DNA of 47,619 bases from Bacteroidales bacterium (lineage in GTDB: Bacteria; Bacteroidota; Bacteroidia; Bacteroidales; Paludibacteraceae), in contig JAAYUQ010000037.1 of NCBI GenBank assembly GCA_012517575.1, positions 1 to 47,619 of the forward strand, in the 5' to 3' direction. The notes below the pieces were generated by a model. It was not told the DNA's origin. It saw only the letters and a program-made list of their open reading frames with translations, and made no database searches. Below are positions 35,033 through 44,229 of this stretch, piece by piece. The position numbers and the translations under genes are program-made. Each line of letters starts with the position of its first letter. Position 1 is the stretch's first letter.

Positions 35033-35875
35033 TTAGATTATCCATTGATAAGCTTTTATGAGTAAAATCAATGGCAAAATTTCCAGGGTGCAAAGGTACA
35101 AAAAAATGTAAAAAAAAGCCACAAATTTAGTTGAAAAAATCTGAAAAAATTTAATTATAAGCCCCACAAAGACAACAATAAACAAAAAAATTGTAACTAT
35201 ACTTGACCAATTACTTGAATTAGGCAAATAAACCTGAAGTGTCAATAAAGGAAACAATATAATTGTCAACAGGAAAAACAATCTGAAATAACTGAATTTT
35301 GCCAATTTAAAAGTGGATTTATCAAAAAAGACAAAACCTATCAGCTTGATAGTCAACCATTTAAAAACAAAAAAGGCAGCTGTTATAACGAGAAAATATC
35401 CATAGGATTGCAATTCAAAAGTTTCAGGCGGCTGATAAAAAAACGAGAAGGCATACAGGCTCAACACTCCCAACGAAAAAAGAACCATGGAAAGAGGCGC
35501 AACATTGAACTGTTCTTCATTCATGTTGCGTCCACGTTCATAACTTTTCAAAAAAGACTGTACGGTATCCTTAATAAAAGTAGGATAACGGATAAGAAAA
35601 AAAATCAGCAAAAAGAATAATCCCAACAGCAAAAAAAATAGCCATCCCTGATTTGCCGGAGTTGAAGGATGCTGAATTCCCTGAAAACCTTGAAAAGGAA
35701 CCTGAACCGGAGAAATAGTATCGAAATGAATCAGAGAATCGGTATGAGAGGTATCAACAGGAATACCTGAAACTTTAAAAACTGAAGATGTTGGGGCAAG
35801 TGTTTTTACCGAATCAGTATCAGTAGATAATGCTGAAACAGTATTAACAATATGTGTTGTATCAAGTTGAAACAT
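35033..35875 (-). CDS. DUF4271 membrane protein
   Basis: This is a 280-residue membrane protein of unknown function in the DUF4271 family of Bacteroidota. A soluble N-terminal stretch (about 1-75, Ser/Thr/Asp-rich) is followed by about six to seven hydrophobic helices, starting with WLFFLLLGLFFLLIFFLI. It lies 27 bases before hemD and 16 bases after the LOG-family gene on the same strand, so it is in the middle of an operon. The family is normally found upstream of hemD, which supports the identification. Confidence 0.85.
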   Translation of the reverse strand: MFQLDTTHIVNTVSALSTDTDSVKTLAPTSSVFKVSGIPVDTSHTDSLIHFDTISPVQVPFQGFQGIQHPSTPANQGWLFFLLLGLFFLLIFFLIRYPTFIKDTVQSFLKSYERGRNMNEEQFNVAPLSMVLFSLGVLSLYAFSFFYQPPETFELQSYGYFLVITAAFFVFKWLTIKLIGFVFFDKSTFKLAKFSYFRLFFLLTIILFPLLTLQVYLPNSSNWSSIVTIFLFIVVFVGLIIKFFQIFSTKFVAFFYIFLYLCTLEILPLILLIKAYQWII

Positions 35876-35891
35876 AAAAAATTTAAAAAAG

Positions 35892-36470
35892 TTACATCAC
35901 AGCCCATCGGCGATCAGCAGAATTCCACTGCAAAGCAGTAGTAATGGCTTCAACTACCTTATCCGAACGATCTACAACTTGCCACATAGATTGATGCTCG
36001 GGGCGCATAAAATTTTCTGAAACAGCTTTTTTCAACATTAACAACAATTCATCAAAATATCCTTCAATATTTAAAATTACAATCGGTTTAGTAAAAATAC
36101 CCAGTTTTTTCCATGTAATTATTTCCATCAATTCTTCCATCGTTCCACAACCACCCGGCAACGCAACTACGGCATCAGCCATTTGAGCAAGCATGGCTTT
36201 CCTTTCGTGCATGGTGTCAACCAATATCAATTCCGACAGGCCATTGTGATTCCATTCTTCTTCACACATGAAGCGGGGAATAACTCCAATAATTTTCCCA
36301 CCCGATTGCAATGTGCTTTCGGCCAACTGTCCCATCAATCCTCGTGAACCGCCACCATAAGCAATCTGATAACCCGCCGCAACCAAATTTTTGGCAAGTT
36401 CATCGGTTGCCAAAAAGAAACTTTTCCTTATTAGTTCGCTGGAAGCGCAATAAATGCAAACTGTTTTCAT
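35892..36470 (-). CDS. LOG family protein (TIGR00730 Rossmann-fold)
   Basis: This belongs to the LOG family, whose characterised members are cytokinin-riboside 5'-monophosphate phosphoribohydrolases that release a base from nucleotide monophosphates. Both motifs are present: YGGGSRGLMG and LPGGCGTMEELME. ATG at 36470 (MKTVCIYCASSE) is preferred; an in-frame upstream ATG at 36485 adds five residues. In bacteria the natural substrate is usually unknown. It heads the DUF4271-hemD-rnpA-yidD gene string. A -7-like TATTTTTG lies at 36581-36574 on the minus strand. Confidence 0.9.
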   Translation of the reverse strand: MKTVCIYCASSELIRKSFFLATDELAKNLVAAGYQIAYGGGSRGLMGQLAESTLQSGGKIIGVIPRFMCEEEWNHNGLSELILVDTMHERKAMLAQMADAVVALPGGCGTMEELMEIITWKKLGIFTKPIVILNIEGYFDELLLMLKKAVSENFMRPEHQSMWQVVDRSDKVVEAITTALQWNSADRRWAVM

Positions 36471-36485
36471 GTTGTTTAAAATCAA

Positions 36486-37485
36486 ATTGGCTCTTCACAA
36501 AAATTATTTCAGCGTAAGACGCATTAATTATCTAAAAAATATTGCTTAAAAAAGGAAATATCTGTTTTTCATGCAAAAATACGGTTTTCTTTTCATTTAT
36601 CGGATTAATATCTGCCAAATTCAATGGTTTTATCAAATTTTCCGGCTGGCATTGACCGTAGTGCACATCGGTACATAAACATTGATACAGGAAAATTTGA
36701 AATTAGTAATTCCCGAAAAATTCATTAAATTATTTTGCTAAATAATCAAGTAATTGTATTTAAAGTTTCCACATCCTTTTGTAAATAAATTCTTTTCTTA
36801 GAAACGATTACAAAAACAGAACAATCATTTAAATTCATTCAAGTAGTTTGTTTAATGACCAGTTTTGAAAATGCTATCTTTTTGAACTTCAAAATTCACT
36901 GATCTCAACCTCAACAATTTTCTGTTCACGGGACCAAGTAATCAATTTCTAATTTTTTTTCAACTACTTGAAAACCAAACAATCAAAACTCATGCATCCA
37001 AACTCAAACATACAATTTGTGATGATTCATTATTCTACTTATCAGATAAGGAAAAACTTTTCGACAGACTTTAATTTCTAATTATCAACAAAATAAAGAA
37101 AATTCAGATTGTTTTTCATTTCTGTGCAGAAAAAACTCAAAAAGACATTAAACTCTTCTTTAAAAATAAAGTCAAAAACAAAGAAAAATTGAATCCATAT
37201 AAAATTGTGCTCAATTAATTTAGACTTACAATTTAGCGTAAAAATTGAGCAAATTCTTTTTATTTCTAACTTAAAATGAAGATTTTATACAAGGAAAAAC
37301 AATTATAAATAATTAAAGAAATATTTCTTTAATTTCTTTTATTTGTAAAAGATTATCCTCATATTTGCACAAAAAATAAAAGCTCAAGGCATTCTATATA
37401 AAACAAAGTAAATCAATTTTTTACGAAATAGAGAGCTAAAATTTTTACATAAATTGAACAATGAATATTAAACTATCATAGAAGA
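36486..37485. other. 1 kb AT-rich region with no recognisable gene
   Basis: Between the divergent LOG-family and carboxyltransferase genes I found no plausible ORF, tRNA or known RNA. The sequence is strongly AT-rich. The one clear structure is a 24-base perfect palindrome at 37311-37334. A -7-like CATATTTG lies at 37360-37367. Confidence 0.4.
37311..37334. promoter_or_regulatory. 24-base perfect palindrome upstream of the carboxyltransferase gene
   Basis: The sequence is symmetric about 37322/37323, with core GAAATATTTC and arms AATTAAA / TTTAATT. It lies about 25 bases upstream of the -7-like CATATTTG (37360-37367), near where an operator or activator site would sit. The AT-rich setting makes chance symmetry more likely than usual. 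Confidence 0.35.
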
Positions 37486-39255
37486 ATGAAAGAAATTAAA
37501 TTTAGTTTGGTCTACCGGGATATGTGGCAATCCTCCGGAAAATATGTTCCCAGAAAAGATCAACTTGCAAAAGTTGCTCCGGCCATTATCGATATGGGTT
37601 GTTTTGCAAGAGTAGAAACCAATGGCGGAGCGTCGGAGCAAGTATGCCTGCTGTATGGAGAAAACCCCAATGAAATGGTCCGAACTTTTACAAAACCTTT
37701 TAACGAAGCCGGCATACAAACCCACATGCTGGACAGAGGTTTGAACGGTTTGCGCATGAATCCAGTTCCCGCCGATATAAGACAGTTGATGTACAAAGTA
37801 AAAAAATCACAAGGTGTGGATATTACCCGCATTTTTTGCGGGCTGAACGACGTCAGAAATATTATTCCATCCATTGGATGGGCAAAAAAAGCAGGGATGA
37901 TACCGCAAGCAACGCTATGTATCACTTATTCGGAAATTCATACGGCCGAATATTATATCAACATTGCAGAACAACTGATTGCTGCCGGTGCAAGTGAAAT
38001 CTGTCTGAAAGATATGGCGGGAATTGGTCGGCCTGCTACCATAGGGAAAATCGTTCATGCCATTAAAACTTCTCATCCCGAAATTCCGGTTCAGTATCAC
38101 GGGCATTCAGGTCCTGGTTTTTCTGTTGCCTCCATGTTGGAAGCCGCCAAAGCAGGTGTCGATTATCTGGATGTGGCAATGGAACCGCTTTCGTGGGGAA
38201 TGTCTCATCCCGATGTCATAACCATTCAGGCTATGCTAAAGGATGCCGGATTCAAAGTACCCGACATCAACATGAAAGCTTACATGGAAGTTAGACGGCT
38301 TACACAAAGCTTTATTGATGAATTTCTTGGTTACTTTATTGACGAACGAAACCGGTTCATGACTTCGCTGCTGGTAGATTGCGGATTGCCTGGTGGTATG
38401 ATGGGATCATTAATGGCCGACTTGAAAGGCGTTCATGCGGGAATAAATTCCTATTTGAAAGAACACAACAAAAAAGAATTGAGTCTCGACGAATTACTGG
38501 TCATGCTTTTTGAAGAAGTGAAATACATTTGGCCGAAATTGGGAAATCCTCCGCTGGTTACTCCTTTCAGCCAATATGTAAAGAATATTGCTCTAATGAA
38601 TATCCTTTCACTCATCAAGGGACAACCTCGATGGAGTGTAATCGATAAAAATGCTTGGGATATGATTCTGGGGAAAGCCGGTAAACTTCCGGGAAAATTG
38701 GATGATGAAATCATTGCTCTGGCAAAAAAACACAATTACGAGTTTTACGATGGAAATCCACAAGACAATTATCCCGACGAATTACCACGTTTCATTAAGG
38801 AAATGGAAGAAAAAGAATGGGACAGAGGAAAAGATGATGAGGAACTTTTTGAATTTGCCATGCATGAAAGACAATATCGAGATTACAAATCGGGAGATGC
38901 CAAGAAACGTTTTGAAGTCGAGCTGGAAAATGCTATCAAAGAAAAATTGAACAAACAAAGTATTGAACTTCCCGATTTGCGGGCATTGATGCATCCCAAT
39001 GCAGAACCTGTAATAGCTCCGGCTACCGGCCGTGTACTATGGGAATTGGATTTTATTGACCATTCAATGGAACCTGTAAATGAAAAAATCGTTCACGAGG
39101 GTGAAATCATCTGCACAATTCAAACCAGCTACGGATGGGAACCAATCAGGAGTTTTTGTGATGGAAGAATTGTAAGCGTTGAGAAAAAACAGGGAGAGAT
39201 AGTAAGAAAAGGTCAATCGCTAGCTTACATTGAAATCAGCGCAAAAAAAGAATAG
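37486..39255 (+). CDS. Pyruvate carboxylase/oxaloacetate decarboxylase-type carboxyltransferase lacking the biotin lysine
   Basis: This 589-residue protein has an alpha/beta-barrel carboxyltransferase domain (1-300), a conserved middle part and a C-terminal barrel-sandwich (biotinyl/lipoyl-like) domain (about 515-589). Metal-site residues look intact: Asp12 in LVYRDMWQS, the lysine of EICLKDMAG (Lys175), and His205/His207 in QYHGHSGPG. The biotin-carrier motif (A/E)MKM is absent: the aligned stretch is QTSYGWEP (546-553) with Tyr549 where the biotinyl lysine should be. It may therefore use a separate biotin carrier or do a different reaction. No carrier or membrane decarboxylase subunit is encoded nearby. 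The substrate (pyruvate/oxaloacetate or methylmalonyl-CoA type) is not settled. Confidence 0.85.
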   Translation: MKEIKFSLVYRDMWQSSGKYVPRKDQLAKVAPAIIDMGCFARVETNGGASEQVCLLYGENPNEMVRTFTKPFNEAGIQTHMLDRGLNGLRMNPVPADIRQLMYKVKKSQGVDITRIFCGLNDVRNIIPSIGWAKKAGMIPQATLCITYSEIHTAEYYINIAEQLIAAGASEICLKDMAGIGRPATIGKIVHAIKTSHPEIPVQYHGHSGPGFSVASMLEAAKAGVDYLDVAMEPLSWGMSHPDVITIQAMLKDAGFKVPDINMKAYMEVRRLTQSFIDEFLGYFIDERNRFMTSLLVDCGLPGGMMGSLMADLKGVHAGINSYLKEHNKKELSLDELLVMLFEEVKYIWPKLGNPPLVTPFSQYVKNIALMNILSLIKGQPRWSVIDKNAWDMILGKAGKLPGKLDDEIIALAKKHNYEFYDGNPQDNYPDELPRFIKEMEEKEWDRGKDDEELFEFAMHERQYRDYKSGDAKKRFEVELENAIKEKLNKQSIELPDLRALMHPNAEPVIAPATGRVLWELDFIDHSMEPVNEKIVHEGEIICTIQTSYGWEPIRSFCDGRIVSVEKKQGEIVRKGQSLAYIEISAKKE

Positions 39256-39321
39256 TACAGGTTCATAACCAGTGAAAGTTATTTTACTGTTCATTTCTTA
39301 ATTTTTGGTACAATTTTTAGA

Positions 39322-39353
39322 ACAAGGGGGATTTTATCTCTCTTGTTTTGTTT
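39322..39353 (+). terminator. Terminator after the carboxyltransferase gene
   Basis: ACAAGGGGG (39322-39330) pairs with CTCTCTTGT (39338-39346), with two G-U pairs and a 7-base loop. TTTGTTT follows. It is 67 bases after the stop and 42 bases before the stop of the convergent ABC gene. Confidence 0.7.
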
Positions 39354-39394
39354 AGCCAAATCGAGGATAAGACAGGTTTTCTATCTGAGTGGAA

Positions 39395-40831
39395 TCAGAG
39401 CAACATAAAATGTTCGATGTTTGCAGGAATTTCTTCTTTTTGATGGGTTACGAAAATCAATGTTTTATCGTTTTGCGAACAGTAAGAAATAATAATCTGC
39501 ATACAGCGGCTTTTGTTTTCATCATCCAAACCGTGGAATGGTTCATCGAGAATGAGCAGTTCCGGATTTTTAACCAAAGCTCTGGCAAAAAGCACCAACC
39601 GTTGCTCACCGGAAGATATATTTAAAAACGAACGGTCTTTGAGATGTCCAATTTGAAGTAATCGCAGTAGATACTCGGCAATATTGATTTGTTCTTCACT
39701 GCATTGCCGAAATAAACCAATCGTATCAAAAAAACCTGAAGTAATTACCTTTAAACAACTTACATTTTGTCTGTAATATAGATGCATTTCAGAAGACGTA
39801 AAACCGATCCGTTTTTTTATGTCCCAAATACTTTCCCCTGTGCCGCGCCTTCTGCCAAACAATCGCAAATCCTTGCTATACGCTTGTGGATGATCTGCAA
39901 AAATATAGCTCAATAATGTTGATTTACCCGAACCATTCGGGCCCAGTAAAGCCCATTTTTCTCCTTTTGCGATATGCCAATTGATGTGGCTGTTGATGAT
40001 TCGATTTCCGTATGATATCTCTATATCGTTCATGTTTACTACTTCTTCACTGCCATCAGAAAGCGAAGCGGGAAAAATTTGCCAGTCAACAGTTAACGGT
40101 TTTTTCATTAGTGATGGAGGTTCATCTGAAAATGATGAAATACTGCCTGAATAAGCAATTTTCCCATTTTCAAGTTGTAAAATATGCGAAGTACATGCGG
40201 GCATTTCTTTTCGAGAGGGAACTATAAAAATCAGTTGAAGTTTCCCGTTTGCCAGTGTATAAAAAAACTCATCCAACTGATGGCGAGAAGTTTCATCTAA
40301 GCCACTGAAAGGATGATCCAAAACGAGTAAACGCGGCTTGTCCTTCAACGCTTTTGCTATCAGCAATTTTCGTAATTCTCCGCTGGAAAGTTGCAACAAC
40401 CTCCGATCCCAAATTTTTTCAATATTTAGCGTTTCAAAAACAGACTTTAATTGCAATCGAATATTTTCGGGAAATAAATCGGAAACAAGAGGAGATAACT
40501 CGTTTTCGGCACTGTTGAATCTTTGTTGATAGTAACTTCCCTTAAAATCGGCAACAGAAAAAATAGAATTGAAAGAAATAATTTTGATTGATTTTTTTGG
40601 AGACAGGCTGTCGTTTCCACAATCTACTTCACGTGAAAATGAATAAGTTATCTTTCCTTGACTAAGATTATATTCTCCTCCAATAACTTTTGCAAGAAAA
40701 CTTTTTCCACTTCCATTTTTTCCAACGATACTCCAAATTTCTCCTTCGTTCATTTGCCAATTGAGTGGAGCACGAAAGGGAGTAGCATAAATTAATGGTT
40801 CAACATCTTGCAAACTTATGAATGGTTTCAT
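39395..40831 (-). CDS. Twin ATP-binding cassette protein, ModF/PhrA-like
   Basis: This single chain contains two ABC ATPase domains and no transmembrane part. Domain 1 (about 1-225) has Walker A GKNGSGKS and signature LSSGELRKLLIA. Its Walker B reads LLVLDHP, with His in place of the catalytic Glu. Domain 2 (about 245-478) is canonical: GPNGSGKST, ISSGEQRLVLFARAL, LLILDEP. The architecture and length (478) match ModF (PhrA), a cytoplasmic ATPase linked to molybdate transport genes, but no molybdate genes are nearby here. A -7-like TAATTTTG lies at 40858-40851 on the minus strand. Confidence 0.8.
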   Translation of the reverse strand: MKPFISLQDVEPLIYATPFRAPLNWQMNEGEIWSIVGKNGSGKSFLAKVIGGEYNLSQGKITYSFSREVDCGNDSLSPKKSIKIISFNSIFSVADFKGSYYQQRFNSAENELSPLVSDLFPENIRLQLKSVFETLNIEKIWDRRLLQLSSGELRKLLIAKALKDKPRLLVLDHPFSGLDETSRHQLDEFFYTLANGKLQLIFIVPSRKEMPACTSHILQLENGKIAYSGSISSFSDEPPSLMKKPLTVDWQIFPASLSDGSEEVVNMNDIEISYGNRIINSHINWHIAKGEKWALLGPNGSGKSTLLSYIFADHPQAYSKDLRLFGRRRGTGESIWDIKKRIGFTSSEMHLYYRQNVSCLKVITSGFFDTIGLFRQCSEEQINIAEYLLRLLQIGHLKDRSFLNISSGEQRLVLFARALVKNPELLILDEPFHGLDDENKSRCMQIIISYCSQNDKTLIFVTHQKEEIPANIEHFMLL

Positions 40832-40909
40832 AAAACCAATTTTTAAACTGCAAAATTAGTATTTTCACTGCAACCCGGAAAAAATTTTCAGCAGCGGAAC
40901 TCAATTTTT

Positions 40910-42982
40910 TTAAAAATTGCAACGCAGTAAAAATTTCACATCTGTTATTTTATTACCAAAAATTTTCTCCTTGCCGCTGCCAATTTCTTCACGATCGTCG
41001 GCATATACGGTTTGAGCTATTTTAAACCAAAGTGAAAACTGCCGGTTGAGTTCATATTTCAAATTGAGATAATAACGACTGCCTGCTCCATAATACATCG
41101 GAATAGAAAAAGCATATAAAACATCTTTTTCGTAGGCATACAAGCGGTTTTCGTAGGCAACCGCATCAAAAAACTGGTATCTGAAATCTATCTTGAGTGG
41201 TAAAAATGCGAATGCGTAAGTCAAATCCTGATAGGCAGTCAATCCGTAGGTATAACCGGCTTTTTTACCTTTTTGTACCATATTTCCTTCTGCAACTGTT
41301 TTGAAACTGAAATTTTCATAAGAATAACTCAACTGATAACGCAAAGAATTTTTCTTAACTATTTCTATAACAGGCATAATTGAACTGTCCTGCAAAATGT
41401 TGCCCGGTTTATTGCTGTGTCTGAATCGCCAATACATTGACAACCGGCGACTGGCAGCAAAATCGGTCTGAAAAAGATAATCCTTTCCCACCGAAGGCGC
41501 ATCAATGCCATATTTTGGCCATTGGAAACGATAACTGTCGGCGTAGGCAGAAATTTTCCATTTTTTTACCGGATTTATTTCGGCTCCAACATACAAACCA
41601 CTTTCATTGTTTATGCGAGAAGTTTCGGAAAGCGCGGAAGCATAAAAAGTATCATAATCGGGAGAATAATATCGGTAAACAGCCACCAGATTGACAAGAG
41701 AAATGGGCGACAAAGTGAATCCGTTCAAAAAAGCCGGATGAAAATTATTTGTTACAGCCGCTTCACCGAAAAAGTTCATCTTCTGCCAGTGGATACGGTA
41801 ATTCCAACCTGCTGTATTTTGATTTTTTCCTGAAAAATAAAAATGGTTGTAAGTTGTCTTTTCAGGAACAAGCGCTCGATCAAAAATCGTGTGAACAAAG
41901 GTAAATCCGGTTTGCAGCCAAAGCAATCGCCACGAAATATTTCCACCTGCTACCTGCTGACGAATGGTATGTTTTTTAATTAATTCATTTTCGGTACGAT
42001 GATACCCTGTTTTATAAATACTCGAAAAAAAACCTCCGGCTGTGTCGGCGTCTATCATCTTGTTGGAATAAAAAAAGGAAGTTTCCCAATTCTCGGTTAA
42101 CTGGATTGTTGCTCCGCCTCCTCTGAAATAATTATATTCGTCCGTCGAACTGAATTTTTTCAATCCCTCATTTCGGGATACTACATTGAGGACATAAGAA
42201 GATTTTCCCATGCTGAAATCTGACTTCATAACCAAACCCTGACCAAAATTGGCTCTAAAATCACCCAAAACAATGGTTTTGAAAATTCCGAACCGATTCA
42301 TTTGAAGATAGCCCGAATAGGAATCATAACCTTTGTGTGCGGAACCAAAAAAAGATTCACCGGCATCTTTTTCACAAGTTAATCCGGCCAAAATCCTGTC
42401 CTTAAAATGAAAACGATATTTGGCAGAATGGTACCATGGAGAACCAAGATAATTTTTTCCCCTACTGATTGAATCTTCCACTGTAGAAACAATCATTCGA
42501 TATCCTTGTCTGGTTTCCACATCTCGGTTGAACATCAGGTACAATTCATTTTTCCCGTAATTCAATACATCATAGCAATATATTTTGTCCGGAGTAGTTT
42601 TTCCCTTTCTTACCACTACAAAAGGCAGCATTCGTCTGATATCCGTCATGTCGAGCCCCTCTACCAGCTGAAGTTCATAAATATTTTCCATCGGCCCGTA
42701 TTGATAAAGATAAGCAAGAATATTTTCCACCTGTATGTCCGAAAGAAAAAGCATTTTACTTAATTCTTCTCTCGAAGTTTGATTCAGATTGATGGGATTT
42801 TCAGCGAGAAATTGCAATTCCTCGTAGAACGTTTGATAATCGGGGACTTGTTCCGATTCTTCAGACCATTGTTCAAAAATATCGGCTATTGTCTGATCGA
42901 TAGTTGTGGACGCATCTTGTGCATGGGCTGCATTTAAGGTAAGGAGAAGCAAACAGCATACAACTATGGCAAAGCGATTCAT
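40910..42982 (-). CDS. Helix-hairpin-helix protein with outer-membrane beta-barrel
   Basis: A signal peptide (MNRFAIVVCCLLLLTLNAAHAQ) is followed by two ComEA-like helix-hairpin-helix motifs (about 60-150: NLNQTSREELSKMLFLSDIQVENIL and YELQLVEGLDMTDIRRML). A long C-terminal region of alternating aromatic beta-strands ends in a terminal aromatic (CNF), as in outer-membrane barrels. The start is ATG at 42982; the frame to 43072 extends into the upstream gene. The length is 690 residues. It lies 23 bases after the PorV-like gene on the same strand. Such proteins are widespread in Bacteroidota without a known role. DNA binding at the cell surface is a guess from the HhH motifs. Confidence 0.72.
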   Translation of the reverse strand: MNRFAIVVCCLLLLTLNAAHAQDASTTIDQTIADIFEQWSEESEQVPDYQTFYEELQFLAENPINLNQTSREELSKMLFLSDIQVENILAYLYQYGPMENIYELQLVEGLDMTDIRRMLPFVVVRKGKTTPDKIYCYDVLNYGKNELYLMFNRDVETRQGYRMIVSTVEDSISRGKNYLGSPWYHSAKYRFHFKDRILAGLTCEKDAGESFFGSAHKGYDSYSGYLQMNRFGIFKTIVLGDFRANFGQGLVMKSDFSMGKSSYVLNVVSRNEGLKKFSSTDEYNYFRGGGATIQLTENWETSFFYSNKMIDADTAGGFFSSIYKTGYHRTENELIKKHTIRQQVAGGNISWRLLWLQTGFTFVHTIFDRALVPEKTTYNHFYFSGKNQNTAGWNYRIHWQKMNFFGEAAVTNNFHPAFLNGFTLSPISLVNLVAVYRYYSPDYDTFYASALSETSRINNESGLYVGAEINPVKKWKISAYADSYRFQWPKYGIDAPSVGKDYLFQTDFAASRRLSMYWRFRHSNKPGNILQDSSIMPVIEIVKKNSLRYQLSYSYENFSFKTVAEGNMVQKGKKAGYTYGLTAYQDLTYAFAFLPLKIDFRYQFFDAVAYENRLYAYEKDVLYAFSIPMYYGAGSRYYLNLKYELNRQFSLWFKIAQTVYADDREEIGSGKEKIFGNKITDVKFLLRCNF

Positions 42983-43005
42983 GATAAAAACGGGAATTTT
43001 AAAAA

Positions 43006-43824
43006 TTATCGAGAAAAAACATATCGAAGTCCGGCAAAAGAATTTACCCCCAGCAAAGGGTGCAATTCGCAATTAATATTCAGCACAAAATGATTCCAAC
43101 ACATCCCACATCCTACACACGGGACAAGATAACCTGCGTTGTAAGCTCCCAACTTTAGCGAAATTTGCTGCAGTATTTGATATTCAAAACCTGTAGCCAA
43201 ACGATAATTACTGCTGATTTCCCTGTCAATTTGAGTCAGCCAAACCAACTCGGGAGAAAAATAATATTCGGTACCCAAACTAAAAATGGAAGAAATTCTT
43301 TTTTGTGTAAAATCTGTTTTTATGTTGGTCTGAAAAGGATTGAAAGTACTGAAACCCAAGCTGAATATAGAAGAAAATCGATAGGACAATCCTATTTGGG
43401 GCAACAAAGCTCCGCGATAAGAATTGGATGCAGAAAAATATGCCATGTAATAATTGAACCGTACGCCCAATGCAAATTTATCAGAGAAGTTTCTTCCGAA
43501 ACCCATACCTGCCATCATTTCGTGGTACAATGAATAGCCAAAATAAGAAAAGGAAAAATCAGCATTCACGGCGTTGGTACTCAAAAGAGTTTGAAAGCTG
43601 TTGGTGGACAATTCGGAAAGTGCAAAGCGGTTTTCATGTTGAATTCCAATTTCACTGAACTCGGCATAGCCCAACATGGCCGGATTTTGAAATTCGGTTC
43701 TAACGCCGGTATTGGCTACGGAAGTACCCGCAATGGAAGAAGAAACCGGCAGAACTGAAGAAATCTGAGAAAAAACTTGTGATGCTGTGCTTGCAATCAA
43801 TAACAGACAAAGCATTTTCTTCAT
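43006..43824 (-). CDS. PorV/PorQ-like outer-membrane barrel protein
   Basis: This 272-residue protein has a signal peptide (MKKMLCLLLIASTASQVFSQ). The SIAGTSVANTGVRTEFQNPAMLGY start is typical of the PorV/PorQ and FadL-like barrel families of Bacteroidota. It continues with amphipathic beta-strands and ends in a terminal Arg after YVFS. The late segment CVGCGMCWNH contains three cysteines in CxxCxxC spacing. This is unusual for a barrel loop and could bind metal or form disulphides. It precedes the HhH-barrel gene by 23 bases, so the two are probably co-expressed. Confidence 0.65.
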   Translation of the reverse strand: MKKMLCLLLIASTASQVFSQISSVLPVSSSIAGTSVANTGVRTEFQNPAMLGYAEFSEIGIQHENRFALSELSTNSFQTLLSTNAVNADFSFSYFGYSLYHEMMAGMGFGRNFSDKFALGVRFNYYMAYFSASNSYRGALLPQIGLSYRFSSIFSLGFSTFNPFQTNIKTDFTQKRISSIFSLGTEYYFSPELVWLTQIDREISSNYRLATGFEYQILQQISLKLGAYNAGYLVPCVGCGMCWNHFVLNINCELHPLLGVNSFAGLRYVFSR

Positions 43825-44105
43825 GCAACGAAAGACTTAAGATTTCAAATGGGAGAATTTGCAAAAAATTCGATTCCAAATATAAATAATATTTTTTAAT
43901 GTTTGATTGTGTATTTATTAAAGTTTAAAAAAATTTGTTCTATAATTTTTTTATTTAGGATATGAATAAATAATTTTCTCTATTTATATAAGATTTTCAA
44001 CTATTTTTAATAAGCTATTCATCTGTTTTATCCTGTCGATGAATTTTTTAATTTATGTTTCATTGGGTTCAAGATAGAGTTTATTTGAAAAAATTATCTG
44101 ATTTT

Positions 44106-44136
44106 TTTGTAATTTTAATATTAATTCGTAGTTTTG
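44106..44136 (+). promoter_or_regulatory. Promoter of the OmpA-family gene
   Basis: TTTG (44106-44109), a 19-base spacer and TAGTTTTG (44129-44136) match the Bacteroidetes promoter consensus. Transcription would start near 44143, about 87 bases before the ATG at 44230. Confidence 0.75.
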
Positions 44137-44229
44137 CATAATTTATTCTTAATCTGTCAGAAATACAATTACTTCGCGATATTAAGTTCAAAAGTAATAT
44201 GGATTTTTAACAATTTCAATCTTATTGCT

